NCBI GenBank assembly: GCA_964583605.1
Contig: CAZOWL010000020.1
Span: 1-52,618 of the forward strand
Source of the DNA: CAZOWL01 sp964583605
Lineage (GTDB): Bacteria > Pseudomonadota > Gammaproteobacteria > Chromatiales > Chromatiaceae
Direction of reading: 5' to 3'
DNA length: 52,618 bases
Shown: positions 17,279-25,387 of the stretch, piece after piece
Layout of the letters: the number at the start of each line of letters is the position of its first letter
Position numbering within the stretch: position 1 is the stretch's first letter
Notes under the pieces: model-generated
Databases searched by the model: none
What the model saw: the letters and a program-made list of their open reading frames with translations, nothing else
Told to the model about the DNA's origin: nothing
Program-made: the position numbers and the translations under genes

Positions 17279-17617
17279 TCAGACCGCGGCCTCGTTCTCC
17301 TCGCCGGTGCGAATCCTCACGACGCGCTCCACATCACTGACAAAGATCTTCCCATCGCCAATCTTGCCGGTCCGCGCAGCCGTCGTAATCGCCTCGAGGC
17401 AGGGATCGAGCTGATCGTCGGCGAGCACCAGCTCGATCTTCACCTTCGGCAGAAAGTCCACGACATATTCGGCGCCTCGGTAAAGCTCGGTATGGCCCTT
17501 CTGGCGGCCAAACCCCTTCACCTCGATCGCCGTCATCCCGGTGATCCCCGCGGCAGAGAGGGCCTCGCGAACGTCATCGAGCTTAAAGGGCTTGATAATG
17601 GCTTCGACTTTTTTCAT
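17279..17617 (-). CDS. glnB: Nitrogen regulatory protein P-II (GlnB)
   Basis: 112 residues, near-identical in pattern to GlnB: MKKVEAIIKPFKLDDVREAL, GFGRQKGHTELYRGAEYVVDFLPK with Tyr51 for uridylylation, and TGKIGDGKIFVSDVERVVRIRTGE in the C-loop. It senses 2-oxoglutarate, ATP/ADP and, through GlnD, glutamine, and controls NtrB and GlnE. It lies downstream of nadE on the same strand, a known adjacency, but 230 bases separate them so it may have its own promoter. Convergent with bamD (28-base gap). GGAG lies 7 bases before the ATG. Confidence 0.96.
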   Translation of the reverse strand: MKKVEAIIKPFKLDDVREALSAAGITGMTAIEVKGFGRQKGHTELYRGAEYVVDFLPKVKIELVLADDQLDPCLEAITTAARTGKIGDGKIFVSDVERVVRIRTGEENEAAV

Positions 17618-17847
17618 TGCTCACTCCGTCAGGTCAGACGCCCGCCGTTGGTCATGGCCTTTGGGCGCCTGTCACGCATGTTGTGATTGGGGGCGGATTG
17701 TGTCGCCGCAAGGGGGCTTGCCGCTTGCCGGCTATGCTGGATGAAGGGCCTACTTGGCGTCTTTATCTCCCGCGCCAGTATAAGGCTAGAGCCCGAGCCC
17801 CAGCCAGCGAGGCATCGCAGTCTGCTTGCCGAGTGAGAGACGGCCGC

Positions 17848-19470
17848 TCAAGCGCTTTCCAGACCGAACCCGTTGGTGATCGGATAACGGCGATCGCGGC
17901 CGAAGGCACGGCTCGTGATGCGCACACCCGGCGGGGCCTGTCGCCGCTTGTACTCGTTGCGATCGACCAAGCGCGTGACATGGCGAACCTCGTCCTCTGG
18001 CAGCCCGGATGCGATGATCTCGGCAACGCTCTGATCCTGCTCGATATAGCGGATCAATACCTCGTCAAGTAGCTCATAGGGGGGGAGGTTGTCGAGGTCC
18101 GTTTGATCCGGGGCCAGCTCAGCGCTCGGGGCCCGCGTCAGCACGCGCTCTGGGATCACGGCCGCCATGCGGTTGCGATAGTGGGCCAAGCGGTAGACGA
18201 GGGTCTTGCAGACATCCTTGATCGGGGCGAAACCGCCAGCCATATCGCCATAGAGGGTCGCGTAGCCAACGGCCATCTCGCTCTTGTTACCGGTCGTGAG
18301 CAGGATCCGGCCCGACTTATTGCTGATCGCCATCAGTATCAGGCCGCGGCAGCGCGCCTGGATATTCTCCTCAGTCACATCGGCCGGCAAGCCATCAAAC
18401 GCCTCAGCGAGCATGTCGAGGAAGGCCTGAAAGGCGGGCTCGATCGAGATGGTCCGCGCCTTGACACCGAGCCGACGGGCCTCCTCGAGTGCATCCTCAA
18501 TGCTCATCGACGAGGTATAGCGGGAAGGCATCAGCACGGCCTCGACCTGATCAGCTCCCAATGCATCGACGGCGATCGCCAGGGTGAGTGCCGAATCCAC
18601 CCCCCCTGAGAGTCCGAGCACAGCACCCACGAAGCCATTCTTTCGAACGTAGTCGCGCACGCCGAGGACAAGTGCCTGGTACACCGATTCGTCTTCCTCC
18701 AGTAGGTCGCTGAGCACCGCCGCCGGCCGCGGCTCGGGCGTGCCCTCAAGGCCAAGCTCGACCAAGAGCTCCGCAGGAACGAACGACTGGGCACGGTGCG
18801 TGACACGACCTCCGGCATCGACGACGAATGATCCGCCATCGAAGACCAGCTCGTCCTGGCCGCCAACCAGGTTGGCATACAGGATCGGCACCCCGTGCTC
18901 ACGCGCGCGCAGTGCGAGCAACGCCTCGCGCTCCGCCTGCTTGCCACAATGATAGGGAGAGGCGTTGATATTGATCAGGATCTCTGCGCCCGCCTGAGCC
19001 GCTTCGCGAGCAGGGCCCTCCTCCCAGATGTCCTCGCAGATGGTCAGCCCGATCTGCCGTCCCCGATGCGGAAAGACGCAGGGCACTTGGCCTGGCTGAA
19101 AGTAACGCTTCTCATCGAACACGCTATAGTTCGGCAGCCGCTGCTTGGCGTATTCCGCGACCAAGGCCCCGTCTTCGAAGACTCCGGCCACGTTGAAGAG
19201 TCCACCCGCCGATCGCTTCGGATACCCAATCACGGCCGTGATCCCGTGGAGCTCCTCAGCAAGCCGGCGCACCTGCCTAGTTACGCGCGCGATCAGCTCT
19301 GGGCGCAGCAGCAGATCCTCCGGGGGATAGCCGGTGAGGGCCAGCTCGGGAAAGATCACAAGATCGGCCTGATGGCGGTCTCGCGCCAACGCCGCCAAGG
19401 CCCGCACCTGCTCGGCATTGCCGGCGACATCGCCGACCATCGGATTCATCTGTGCCATCAGGATGCGCAA
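17848..19470 (-). CDS. nadE: Glutamine-dependent NAD+ synthetase
   Basis: 540 residues. The N-terminal nitrilase-type glutaminase domain has Glu in FPELALTGYPPEDLL, Lys in YAKQRLPNYSVFDEKRYF and Cys in LTICEDIWEEG. The C-terminal ATP-pyrophosphatase domain has LGLSGGVDSALTLAIA. It amidates deamido-NAD to NAD using glutamine. I place the start at TTG (19468-19470): AGGAG lies 8 bases upstream, and the resulting MRILMAQMNPMVGDVAGN matches the family's beginning. The first ATG (19458) would sit about 20 bases from that ribosome site. Confidence 0.94.
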   Translation of the reverse strand: MRILMAQMNPMVGDVAGNAEQVRALAALARDRHQADLVIFPELALTGYPPEDLLLRPELIARVTRQVRRLAEELHGITAVIGYPKRSAGGLFNVAGVFEDGALVAEYAKQRLPNYSVFDEKRYFQPGQVPCVFPHRGRQIGLTICEDIWEEGPAREAAQAGAEILININASPYHCGKQAEREALLALRAREHGVPILYANLVGGQDELVFDGGSFVVDAGGRVTHRAQSFVPAELLVELGLEGTPEPRPAAVLSDLLEEDESVYQALVLGVRDYVRKNGFVGAVLGLSGGVDSALTLAIAVDALGADQVEAVLMPSRYTSSMSIEDALEEARRLGVKARTISIEPAFQAFLDMLAEAFDGLPADVTEENIQARCRGLILMAISNKSGRILLTTGNKSEMAVGYATLYGDMAGGFAPIKDVCKTLVYRLAHYRNRMAAVIPERVLTRAPSAELAPDQTDLDNLPPYELLDEVLIRYIEQDQSVAEIIASGLPEDEVRHVTRLVDRNEYKRRQAPPGVRITSRAFGRDRRYPITNGFGLESA

Positions 19471-19512
19471 CCGAGAGTCTCCTCTACATGCACGATACCG
19501 CGACGCCTTACA

Positions 19513-19677
19513 ATGAAATCCGCGCAGCACATTCCCTCCCTCGCCCTCTGGGAGAGGGTTGGGGTGAGGAAACGCTCAGGGGCGAGGCGCCATTTCATGC
19601 TCTCATTTCATGCTCTCATTTCATGCTCTCATTTCAGGCTCTAGGGGGGGGTGGCTCGGCTCGCCCAATGATCGTTG
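19513..19677 (+). repeat. 120-bp dispersed repeat, copy B (expanded)
   Basis: Begins ATGAAATCCGCGCAGCAC, continues CTCCCTCGCCCTCTGGGAGA, GGGTTGGGGTGAGG and GGGGCGAGGCG, and ends TGGCTCGGCTCGCCCAATGATCGTT. Between the two arms of the long hairpin, a 13-base unit ATTTCATGCTCTC is repeated four times (19592-19643, the last imperfect), lengthening the copy to about 165 bases. It lies between nadE and sucD. Confidence 0.9.
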
Positions 19678-19688
19678 GCGCGGCCGCG

Positions 19689-20561
19689 TCAGCGGGCCAA
19701 AAGCTCGGCCAGGCGCCGACCCATCTCCGCTGGGGAGCGAATGGTCGCGACACCGGCTTCAGTAAGGGCGGCGATCTTGGCCTCGGCCGTTCCTCGCCCG
19801 CCGCTGACGATCGCGCCGGCGTGTCCCATCCGTTTGCCGGCCGGTGCGGTCAATCCGGCCACATAGGCGGCGACCGGCTTGCTCATGTGCGCCGCGACAT
19901 AGGCCGCGGCGGCCTCCTCTGCCCCGCCGCCGATCTCACCGACCAAGAGCACCGCCTCGGTCTGCGGGTCTTGCTCGAACCGCTCCAGGCAGTCGACGAA
20001 ATCCAGACCCTGGATCGGGTCGCCGCCGATCCCGATACAGGTACTCTGCCCAAGCCCGACCTGCGTCGTCTGTAAGACCGCCTCATACGTGAGGGTGCCG
20101 GAGCGGGAGACGATGCCGACGCACCCTGGTTTGTGGATATGCCCTGGCATGATGCCGATCTTACAGGCTCCCGGGGTAATGACGCCGGGGCAATTGGGGC
20201 CAATCAGCAGCGTCGACGAGGCGCTCAAGGTCGCGCGCACGCGCAGCATGTCGAGCACCGGGATACCCTCGGTGATGCAGACAATGACCCGAATACGCGC
20301 ATCGGCCGCCTCGAGGATCGCATCCGCGCCAAACGGCGCCGGGACGTAGATCACGGAGGCATCGGCACCGGTCGCTGCAACCGCGGCATGTACGGTGTCG
20401 AAGACCGGACGCCCGAGGTGCATGGTTCCACCCTTGCCCGGCGTCACACCGCCGACCAGCTGGGTGCCATAGGCGATCGCCTGCTCACTGTGGAAGGTGC
20501 CCTGCTTGCCGGTGAAGCCTTGGCAGATTACGCGCGTCTCTCGATCGACCAGGATGCTCAT
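19689..20561 (-). CDS. sucD: Succinyl-CoA ligase (ADP-forming), alpha subunit
   Basis: 290 residues. CoA-binding N-terminal domain (VICQGFTGKQGTFHSEQAIAYGTQLVGGVTPGKGG), LIGPNCPGVITPGACKIGIMPG, and the phosphorylated active-site His in GKRMGHAGAIVSGG. With SucC it converts succinyl-CoA to succinate with ATP formation in the TCA cycle. Its ATG overlaps the sucC stop by 4 bases (translational coupling). No 2-oxoglutarate dehydrogenase genes accompany the pair here. A malate-CoA ligase (Mtk) identity is possible for this fold but nothing in the context favours it. Confidence 0.93.
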   Translation of the reverse strand: MSILVDRETRVICQGFTGKQGTFHSEQAIAYGTQLVGGVTPGKGGTMHLGRPVFDTVHAAVAATGADASVIYVPAPFGADAILEAADARIRVIVCITEGIPVLDMLRVRATLSASSTLLIGPNCPGVITPGACKIGIMPGHIHKPGCVGIVSRSGTLTYEAVLQTTQVGLGQSTCIGIGGDPIQGLDFVDCLERFEQDPQTEAVLLVGEIGGGAEEAAAAYVAAHMSKPVAAYVAGLTAPAGKRMGHAGAIVSGGRGTAEAKIAALTEAGVATIRSPAEMGRRLAELLAR

Positions 20562-21742
20562 GCCGGCTCCCCCGGCTGGACCCGGCGCGCCGCGGCAACG
20601 ACTTTGTCGGCCGCCTCACTCAGGCTGGTCGCCGTGATCAGCGCAAGGCCGCTGCTTGCGAGCATCGCGAGGCCCTCGGCCGCGTTGGTGCCCTCCAAGC
20701 GGACGACGAGCGGGACCTCGACCCGGACCTCACGCACCGCCTGGATGATGCCCGCGGCGATCAAGTCGCAGCGCACGATGCCGCCGAATATGTTGACGAG
20801 CACCGCGGCCACTCCGGGGTCGGCGAGGATGATCTTGAACGCCTCCGCGACGCGCTCGGCCGTCGTCCCGCCACCGACATCGAGAAAATTGGCCGGCGCG
20901 CCCCCGTGATGCTGCACCAGATCCATCGTTGCCATGGCCAGCCCGGCACCATTGACCATGCAGCCGATGTTGCCTTCGAGACGAATATAGCTGAGACCGT
21001 GTGCCCTCGCGGCTGACTCCGAGGGATCCTCCTGGCTCGGGTCGTGGAGGGCGAGCAGGTTGGCCTGCCGATAGAGGGCGTTGTCGTCGAGGACCACTTT
21101 GGCATCCAGGGCCATCAGATCCCCGGCACCGGTCACGACCAGCGGGTTGATCTCGACGAGCGCGGCATCGCTGCCAACGAACATGCGGTAGAGGGCATCC
21201 ATCAACCCCTGCAGGGACCGGATCTCAGTTGGCGTCAGACCCAGCCCGTAGCCGAAGCGGCGCCCCTGCCAGGGGAGGAGGCCAAACGCTGGCGCGACCC
21301 GGGTGACCAGGATCGCCTGGGGGTCGCTGGCAGCGAGCTCTTCGATGTCGACGCCGCCCGCGGCCGAGGCGACGTAAATCACTTGCCGCGCCTCGCGGTC
21401 GATCGTGGCAGACAGATACAGCTCGCGGCTGCTGTCGACCGGCTCTTCGATCAAGACCGCCGAGATCGGCAGGCCATCGGCCCCGGTTTGACGGGTGACT
21501 AGGTGGCCACCCAGGAGCCGCTCGACCTCCCGATGCACGGCCTCAGGGCAGCTTGCCATCGCCACGCCTCCCGCCTTGCCGCGGCCGCCAGCGTGAACCT
21601 GGGCCTTCACAGCCCACCGCGACCCGCCGAGCTCGGCCAGCGCCGCGTCAACCTGTCCTTTCCCCGTCACGGTCACGCCCCGCGGCACCGGGATACCGTA
21701 ACGTGTGAAGAGCTGCTTGGCTTGATACTCATGAAGATTCAT
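20558..21742 (-). CDS. sucC: Succinyl-CoA ligase, beta subunit
   Basis: 394 residues. MNLHEYQAKQLFTRYGIPVPRG opens the ATP-grasp domain. KAQVHAGGRGKAGGV, LVEINPLVVTGAGDLMALDAKV (metal and nucleotide binding) and FLDVGGGTTAERVAEAFKII and VNIFGGIVRCDLIA (C-terminal CoA-ligase-like domain) are all present. It forms the alpha-beta enzyme with SucD downstream. It is divergent from pilS, with a dispersed repeat in between. Confidence 0.94.
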   Translation of the reverse strand: MNLHEYQAKQLFTRYGIPVPRGVTVTGKGQVDAALAELGGSRWAVKAQVHAGGRGKAGGVAMASCPEAVHREVERLLGGHLVTRQTGADGLPISAVLIEEPVDSSRELYLSATIDREARQVIYVASAAGGVDIEELAASDPQAILVTRVAPAFGLLPWQGRRFGYGLGLTPTEIRSLQGLMDALYRMFVGSDAALVEINPLVVTGAGDLMALDAKVVLDDNALYRQANLLALHDPSQEDPSESAARAHGLSYIRLEGNIGCMVNGAGLAMATMDLVQHHGGAPANFLDVGGGTTAERVAEAFKIILADPGVAAVLVNIFGGIVRCDLIAAGIIQAVREVRVEVPLVVRLEGTNAAEGLAMLASSGLALITATSLSEAADKVVAAARRVQPGEPA

Positions 21743-22186
21743 AGGACCCCACGGCCTATCGGACGCAGCGCGGATGAAGTGGGCGATGCCACGCCGTAAC
21801 GATCATGGGGCGAGGCGAGCCACCCCAGCTGAGGCGAGCCACCCCAGCTAATGACATGTCGCCTCGCCCCTGATGGTTCCCTCACCCCAACCCTCTCCCA
21901 GAGGGCGAGGGAGCGAACGTGCTTCGCGAGTTTCATAGTAACCCGGCATTCTGCGCCAACCGCTGCCGTTTGCCAAAAGGCAACAGGCGCTGGCGCATCT
22001 CGATCGCGGGTCAAGGCGTGAACTGGTGCCGTTTTCTGAGCGGAGGTCTCGGAGAGAATGGCTCGACCAAGGCCCGCCTCCGACGAGACCCCACCGACGA
22101 CGGACCCGCATCACGCACTCTGCCTGCGGTACCTGTGCCGATTCGGTAGTACATCCCCGTGAAGTGCATGCTCGATAAGGACTAAC
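21743..22186. other. Divergent intergenic region sucC / pilS
   Basis: A gene-free stretch of 444 bases holding copy C of the 120-bp repeat (21797-21936). The rest must contain the promoters of sucCD (minus) and pilS (plus). AAGGA 5 bases before the pilS ATG is a good ribosome site. I see no confident promoter boxes. Confidence 0.5.
21797..21936 (-). repeat. 120-bp dispersed repeat, copy C
   Basis: Starts TAACGATCATGGGGCGAGGC and ends with CGCGAGTTTCAT. The long stem arms GGGGCGAGGCGA and TCGCCTCGCCCC are intact. A 19-base unit beginning GAGGCGAGCCACCCC is tandemly duplicated (21812-21830 and 21831-21849) inside the loop side of the hairpin. CTCACCCCAACCCTCTCCCA forms the second, shorter hairpin. 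Confidence 0.92.
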
Positions 22187-23857
22187 ATGTACATCTCCGA
22201 GCAGCATTGGACGCGTCTTGTTGCGGCCTCTCCAAGCTTGATTGAGCTTACCACTCCAAAGCGCACGGCCCAGGAGCACGCTGGCGCGCACCCCTTGACG
22301 GCCTATCCCAATTGGAACGTGCTAGGCTGGCTCTGGCTCTTTCGGTTCCTGATCGGGGCGGGTCTCGCGGTTGTCTTCCTGCTCACAGAAGCCTATGAGG
22401 GGGGCGAGCGTGTGAGCGGCGGCCTCGTCTGGCATCTTCTGACCGTCTATGCCCTATTACTCATCGCCGGCCTGATCGGCCTTCGGCGACGCTGGCCGGC
22501 ACCCGAGCACTACCTGCAGCTGACCATCTTCGGCGATCTCGCCGTCTTCGCACTCCTGATGCATGCCGCCGGCGGCATCGCCACCGGCTTCGGTCTGCTC
22601 CTTGCGATCGTTGTGGCCACCGGGGCACTGCTCATGGAGGGGCGGCAGTCACTCCTGTTCGCCTCGCTGGCCACGCTCGCCGTGATCGCCGAGGAGGGCT
22701 ACTCACAGCTCTACTTGGAGGACGGCAGCTCGCATCTCACGCAGGCCGGGCTGCTTGGCCTGACCTATTTCTCGGTCGCGCTGCTGTCGCATGTCCTGTA
22801 CCGTCGGGTGCGCGCCGCCGAGCTACTCGCCGCCCAGCGCAAGGTCGATATCGCCGACCTGTCCAAGCTCAACGAATACATCATCCAAAGCCTTGCGATC
22901 GGCGTCATCGCTGTCGATGGCGAGCGCCTGGTGCGTGTGCAAAACGTCGCGGCCAGACAGCTTATCGGCCAAACCGATGGCCAGCTCGGGTCACATCTCG
23001 CCGAGGTCTCTCCGGCGCTGGCACGCTGGCTCGACCTCGCTGCGTCGGCGAAGGGACAGCGCGAACCGCCCGGAACACTGATCATTGGCAATCGGGAGCT
23101 CCGCCCCACCCTGCAATGGCTCGGCGAGTACCGTGCGAGTGGTGTGCTGATCTTCCTCGAAGACCAGCAGGAGATTACCAAGCAGGCCCAGCAGATCAAG
23201 CTTGCCTCGTTGGGCACGCTGACCGCCAGCATCGCCCACAATATCCGCAACCCGCTGAGCGCGATCTCCCATGCCGCGCAGCTCCTCAGTGAATCGGACG
23301 GCCTGAGCGAAGATGATCGCCATCTCTTGACGATCATGCACCGCAATGGTGGACGGATCGAGGAGATCATCCAGAGCATCCTGCAGCTCTCCAGGCGGCG
23401 TCAGCCGGAGCCGACAGAGATCGATCTGGTTCCCTGGCTCATCGAGCTGTGCGACGACTTCTGCCATAGCCGCGGCTTCCGTGAAGATGCCATCCGTTTT
23501 CAGACCGAAAATACCCAGCTGCCGGTCGTCAGCGATCCGCGCCATCTGAGCCAGATCCTGATCAACCTATGTGAGAACGCCGTCAAGCACGGCGTGCGCG
23601 GAGACGAACCGCCGACGTTGGAGCTCCGCACGCAGCGCGTCCCTGGGGCAATCCTTGTCGACGTCCTCGACGAGGGCCCCGGCATCCCACCCGACAAACT
23701 GGAGGAGGTCTTCAATCCCTTCTTCACCACGAGCTCGAGCGGGACGGGGCTGGGGCTCTACATCGCGCGAGAGCTGGCCGAGACCAATGGTCTATTGCTG
23801 GAGTATATTGCGCGACAACCCCAGGGGAGCTGTTTTCGGTTGATCTTTCCGACCTGA
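22187..23857 (+). CDS. pilS: Type IV pilus two-component sensor kinase PilS
   Basis: 556 residues. Six hydrophobic helices at about 48-210 are followed by a PAS-like domain (about 235-330), a HisKA dimerisation domain and an HATPase domain with N-box LINLCENAVKHG, DEGPGIPP, FFTTSSSGTGLGLY. It would phosphorylate PilR (next gene) to control pilin transcription. The H-box reads SIAHNIRNPLSAISH: the phospho-accepting His (residue 351, codon 23237-23239) is followed by Asn352 where HisKA kinases normally have Glu or Asp. That residue acts as general base in autophosphorylation, so activity may be altered. The rest of the protein is intact. Confidence 0.93.
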   Translation: MYISEQHWTRLVAASPSLIELTTPKRTAQEHAGAHPLTAYPNWNVLGWLWLFRFLIGAGLAVVFLLTEAYEGGERVSGGLVWHLLTVYALLLIAGLIGLRRRWPAPEHYLQLTIFGDLAVFALLMHAAGGIATGFGLLLAIVVATGALLMEGRQSLLFASLATLAVIAEEGYSQLYLEDGSSHLTQAGLLGLTYFSVALLSHVLYRRVRAAELLAAQRKVDIADLSKLNEYIIQSLAIGVIAVDGERLVRVQNVAARQLIGQTDGQLGSHLAEVSPALARWLDLAASAKGQREPPGTLIIGNRELRPTLQWLGEYRASGVLIFLEDQQEITKQAQQIKLASLGTLTASIAHNIRNPLSAISHAAQLLSESDGLSEDDRHLLTIMHRNGGRIEEIIQSILQLSRRRQPEPTEIDLVPWLIELCDDFCHSRGFREDAIRFQTENTQLPVVSDPRHLSQILINLCENAVKHGVRGDEPPTLELRTQRVPGAILVDVLDEGPGIPPDKLEEVFNPFFTTSSSGTGLGLYIARELAETNGLLLEYIARQPQGSCFRLIFPT

Positions 23858-23981
23858 GCAGCCCCATTCTCGATTCGTTTCACCCAAACCGCCTGGCTTT
23901 GGCCGAGCTCGGCATGGCTGTCTCCGCCAAGGAGGAGGCTACGGAGCAATCGAGCTCAGCCATTGAGACGCAGGAGACGGC

Positions 23982-25367
23982 ATGACGAAAGCACACGCCC
24001 TCATCGTTGACGACGAGCTGGACATTCTCGATCTCATCAAGATCACGCTCGGCCGGATGGGCATCGCCGCCCGCACGGCGGCGAGTGTCGATGAGGCGAG
24101 ACGGCTGCTCGCGGCTCACGACTTCGCCCTGTGCTTGACCGACATGCAGCTGCCGGACGGCAACGGCATCGACCTGGTTTCCCATATCAGCGCGACCTAC
24201 CCCGAGCTACCTGTCGCCATGATCACCGCGCACGGCAATATGGACTCAGCGGTCGCGGCGATGAAGGCCGGCGCGTTCGATTTTGTCTCCAAGCCTGTTC
24301 ACCTCCAGCTGCTGCGCCGACTCGTGGAGTCGGCCCTGCGGCTGCGTGAGGCGGTGCCAGCCCCATCCGATGCGCGCCGCGGCGGCGGGCAGTTGATTGG
24401 CCAATCTCGGGCGATGCGGGAGATCCGCCGGATGATCGCCAAGATCGCCCGCAACCAGGCCCCCGTGTTCATCACCGGCGAGAGTGGGACGGGCAAGGAG
24501 GTCGCCGCGCGCATGATTCACGCCGAAGGACCGCGCGCGATGGGGCCCTTCGTCCCAGTCAATTGCGGGGCCATCCCGCACGAGCTCGTCGAGAGCGAGC
24601 TATTCGGCCACAAGAAAGGCAGCTTCACAGGCGCGGTCAGCGACAAGCAAGGGCTGTTTCAGGCCGCCGAGCGCGGGACGCTGTTCCTCGATGAGGTCGC
24701 GGATCTGCCCCTTCAGGCTCAGGTCAAGCTCCTGCGCGCCATTCAGGAGAAGTCGGTCCGGCCGGTCGGAGCGCAGCAGGAGCTGCCAGTCGATGTCCGC
24801 ATCATCAGCGCAAGCCATCGTGACCTGAACGCCGAGGTCGACAAGGGCCGCTTCCGCCAGGACCTCTTCTATCGTATCAATGTCATCGAGCTGCGCATGC
24901 CGGCGCTGCGCGAGCGCCCGGAAGATATCCCGACCCTTGCCACCCACATCCTGGAGCGCATCGCCACGCAATCCGGCCAGTCCGCCCTGCGGCTCGGCCC
25001 GAGCGGCCTTGAAACCCTCGCCAGCTACCATTTCCCAGGGAATGTGCGGGAGCTCGAGAACATCCTCGAGCGCGCCATCGCCCTCTGCGACGGAAATGAA
25101 ATCAACGCCGAGGAGATCTACCTACCGCAGGGGTCCAGGCCAGGCACCAGCCCAATCCCGCCTCCGGTCGCAGGCGAGGACGAGCCGAGTGAGGAGCTCA
25201 GTACCCACGGCGAGCTGCCGCTCGAGGACTACCTCGGGGAGGTCGAGAAGAAGGCCATACTGCAGGCCTTGGAAGAGACGCGCTGGAATCGCACGGCCGC
25301 CGCAAAGAAGCTCGGCATGACGTTGCGGTCGCTGCGCTACCGCCTCAGCAAGCTCGGCCTCGACTGA
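23982..25367 (+). CDS. pilR: Sigma-54-dependent response regulator PilR
   Basis: 461 residues. Receiver domain with phospho-acceptor Asp54 in LTDMQLPDGNG. AAA+ domain with Walker A GESGTGKE, the sigma-54 contact loop KKGSFTGAV (Ser for Ala in the usual GAFTGA), Walker B GTLFLDEVADL and FRQDLFYRINV. A Fis-type helix-turn-helix closes it (NRTAAAKKLGMTLRSLRYRL). It activates sigma-54 promoters such as that of pilA after phosphorylation by PilS. It follows pilS after 124 bases. No pilin gene lies in this window. Confidence 0.94.
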   Translation: MTKAHALIVDDELDILDLIKITLGRMGIAARTAASVDEARRLLAAHDFALCLTDMQLPDGNGIDLVSHISATYPELPVAMITAHGNMDSAVAAMKAGAFDFVSKPVHLQLLRRLVESALRLREAVPAPSDARRGGGQLIGQSRAMREIRRMIAKIARNQAPVFITGESGTGKEVAARMIHAEGPRAMGPFVPVNCGAIPHELVESELFGHKKGSFTGAVSDKQGLFQAAERGTLFLDEVADLPLQAQVKLLRAIQEKSVRPVGAQQELPVDVRIISASHRDLNAEVDKGRFRQDLFYRINVIELRMPALRERPEDIPTLATHILERIATQSGQSALRLGPSGLETLASYHFPGNVRELENILERAIALCDGNEINAEEIYLPQGSRPGTSPIPPPVAGEDEPSEELSTHGELPLEDYLGEVEKKAILQALEETRWNRTAAAKKLGMTLRSLRYRLSKLGLD

Positions 25368-25387
25368 GCGCACGCGGGGGAGAGACG

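Noticed and set aside
19592..19643. Four 13-base units looking like a short repeat array (CRISPR?)
   Set aside because: The units are directly tandem with no spacers and sit inside a dispersed-repeat hairpin; there are no cas genes.
19689..21742. Malate-CoA ligase (MtkAB) instead of succinyl-CoA ligase
   Set aside because: The fold is shared, but the pattern is standard SucCD and no malyl-CoA lyase or serine-cycle gene is adjacent.
21838..22014. Short frames reading SLPRPLGEGWGE or SLALWERVGV at several places
   Set aside because: They are translations of the dispersed repeat, recurring at every copy, not genes.
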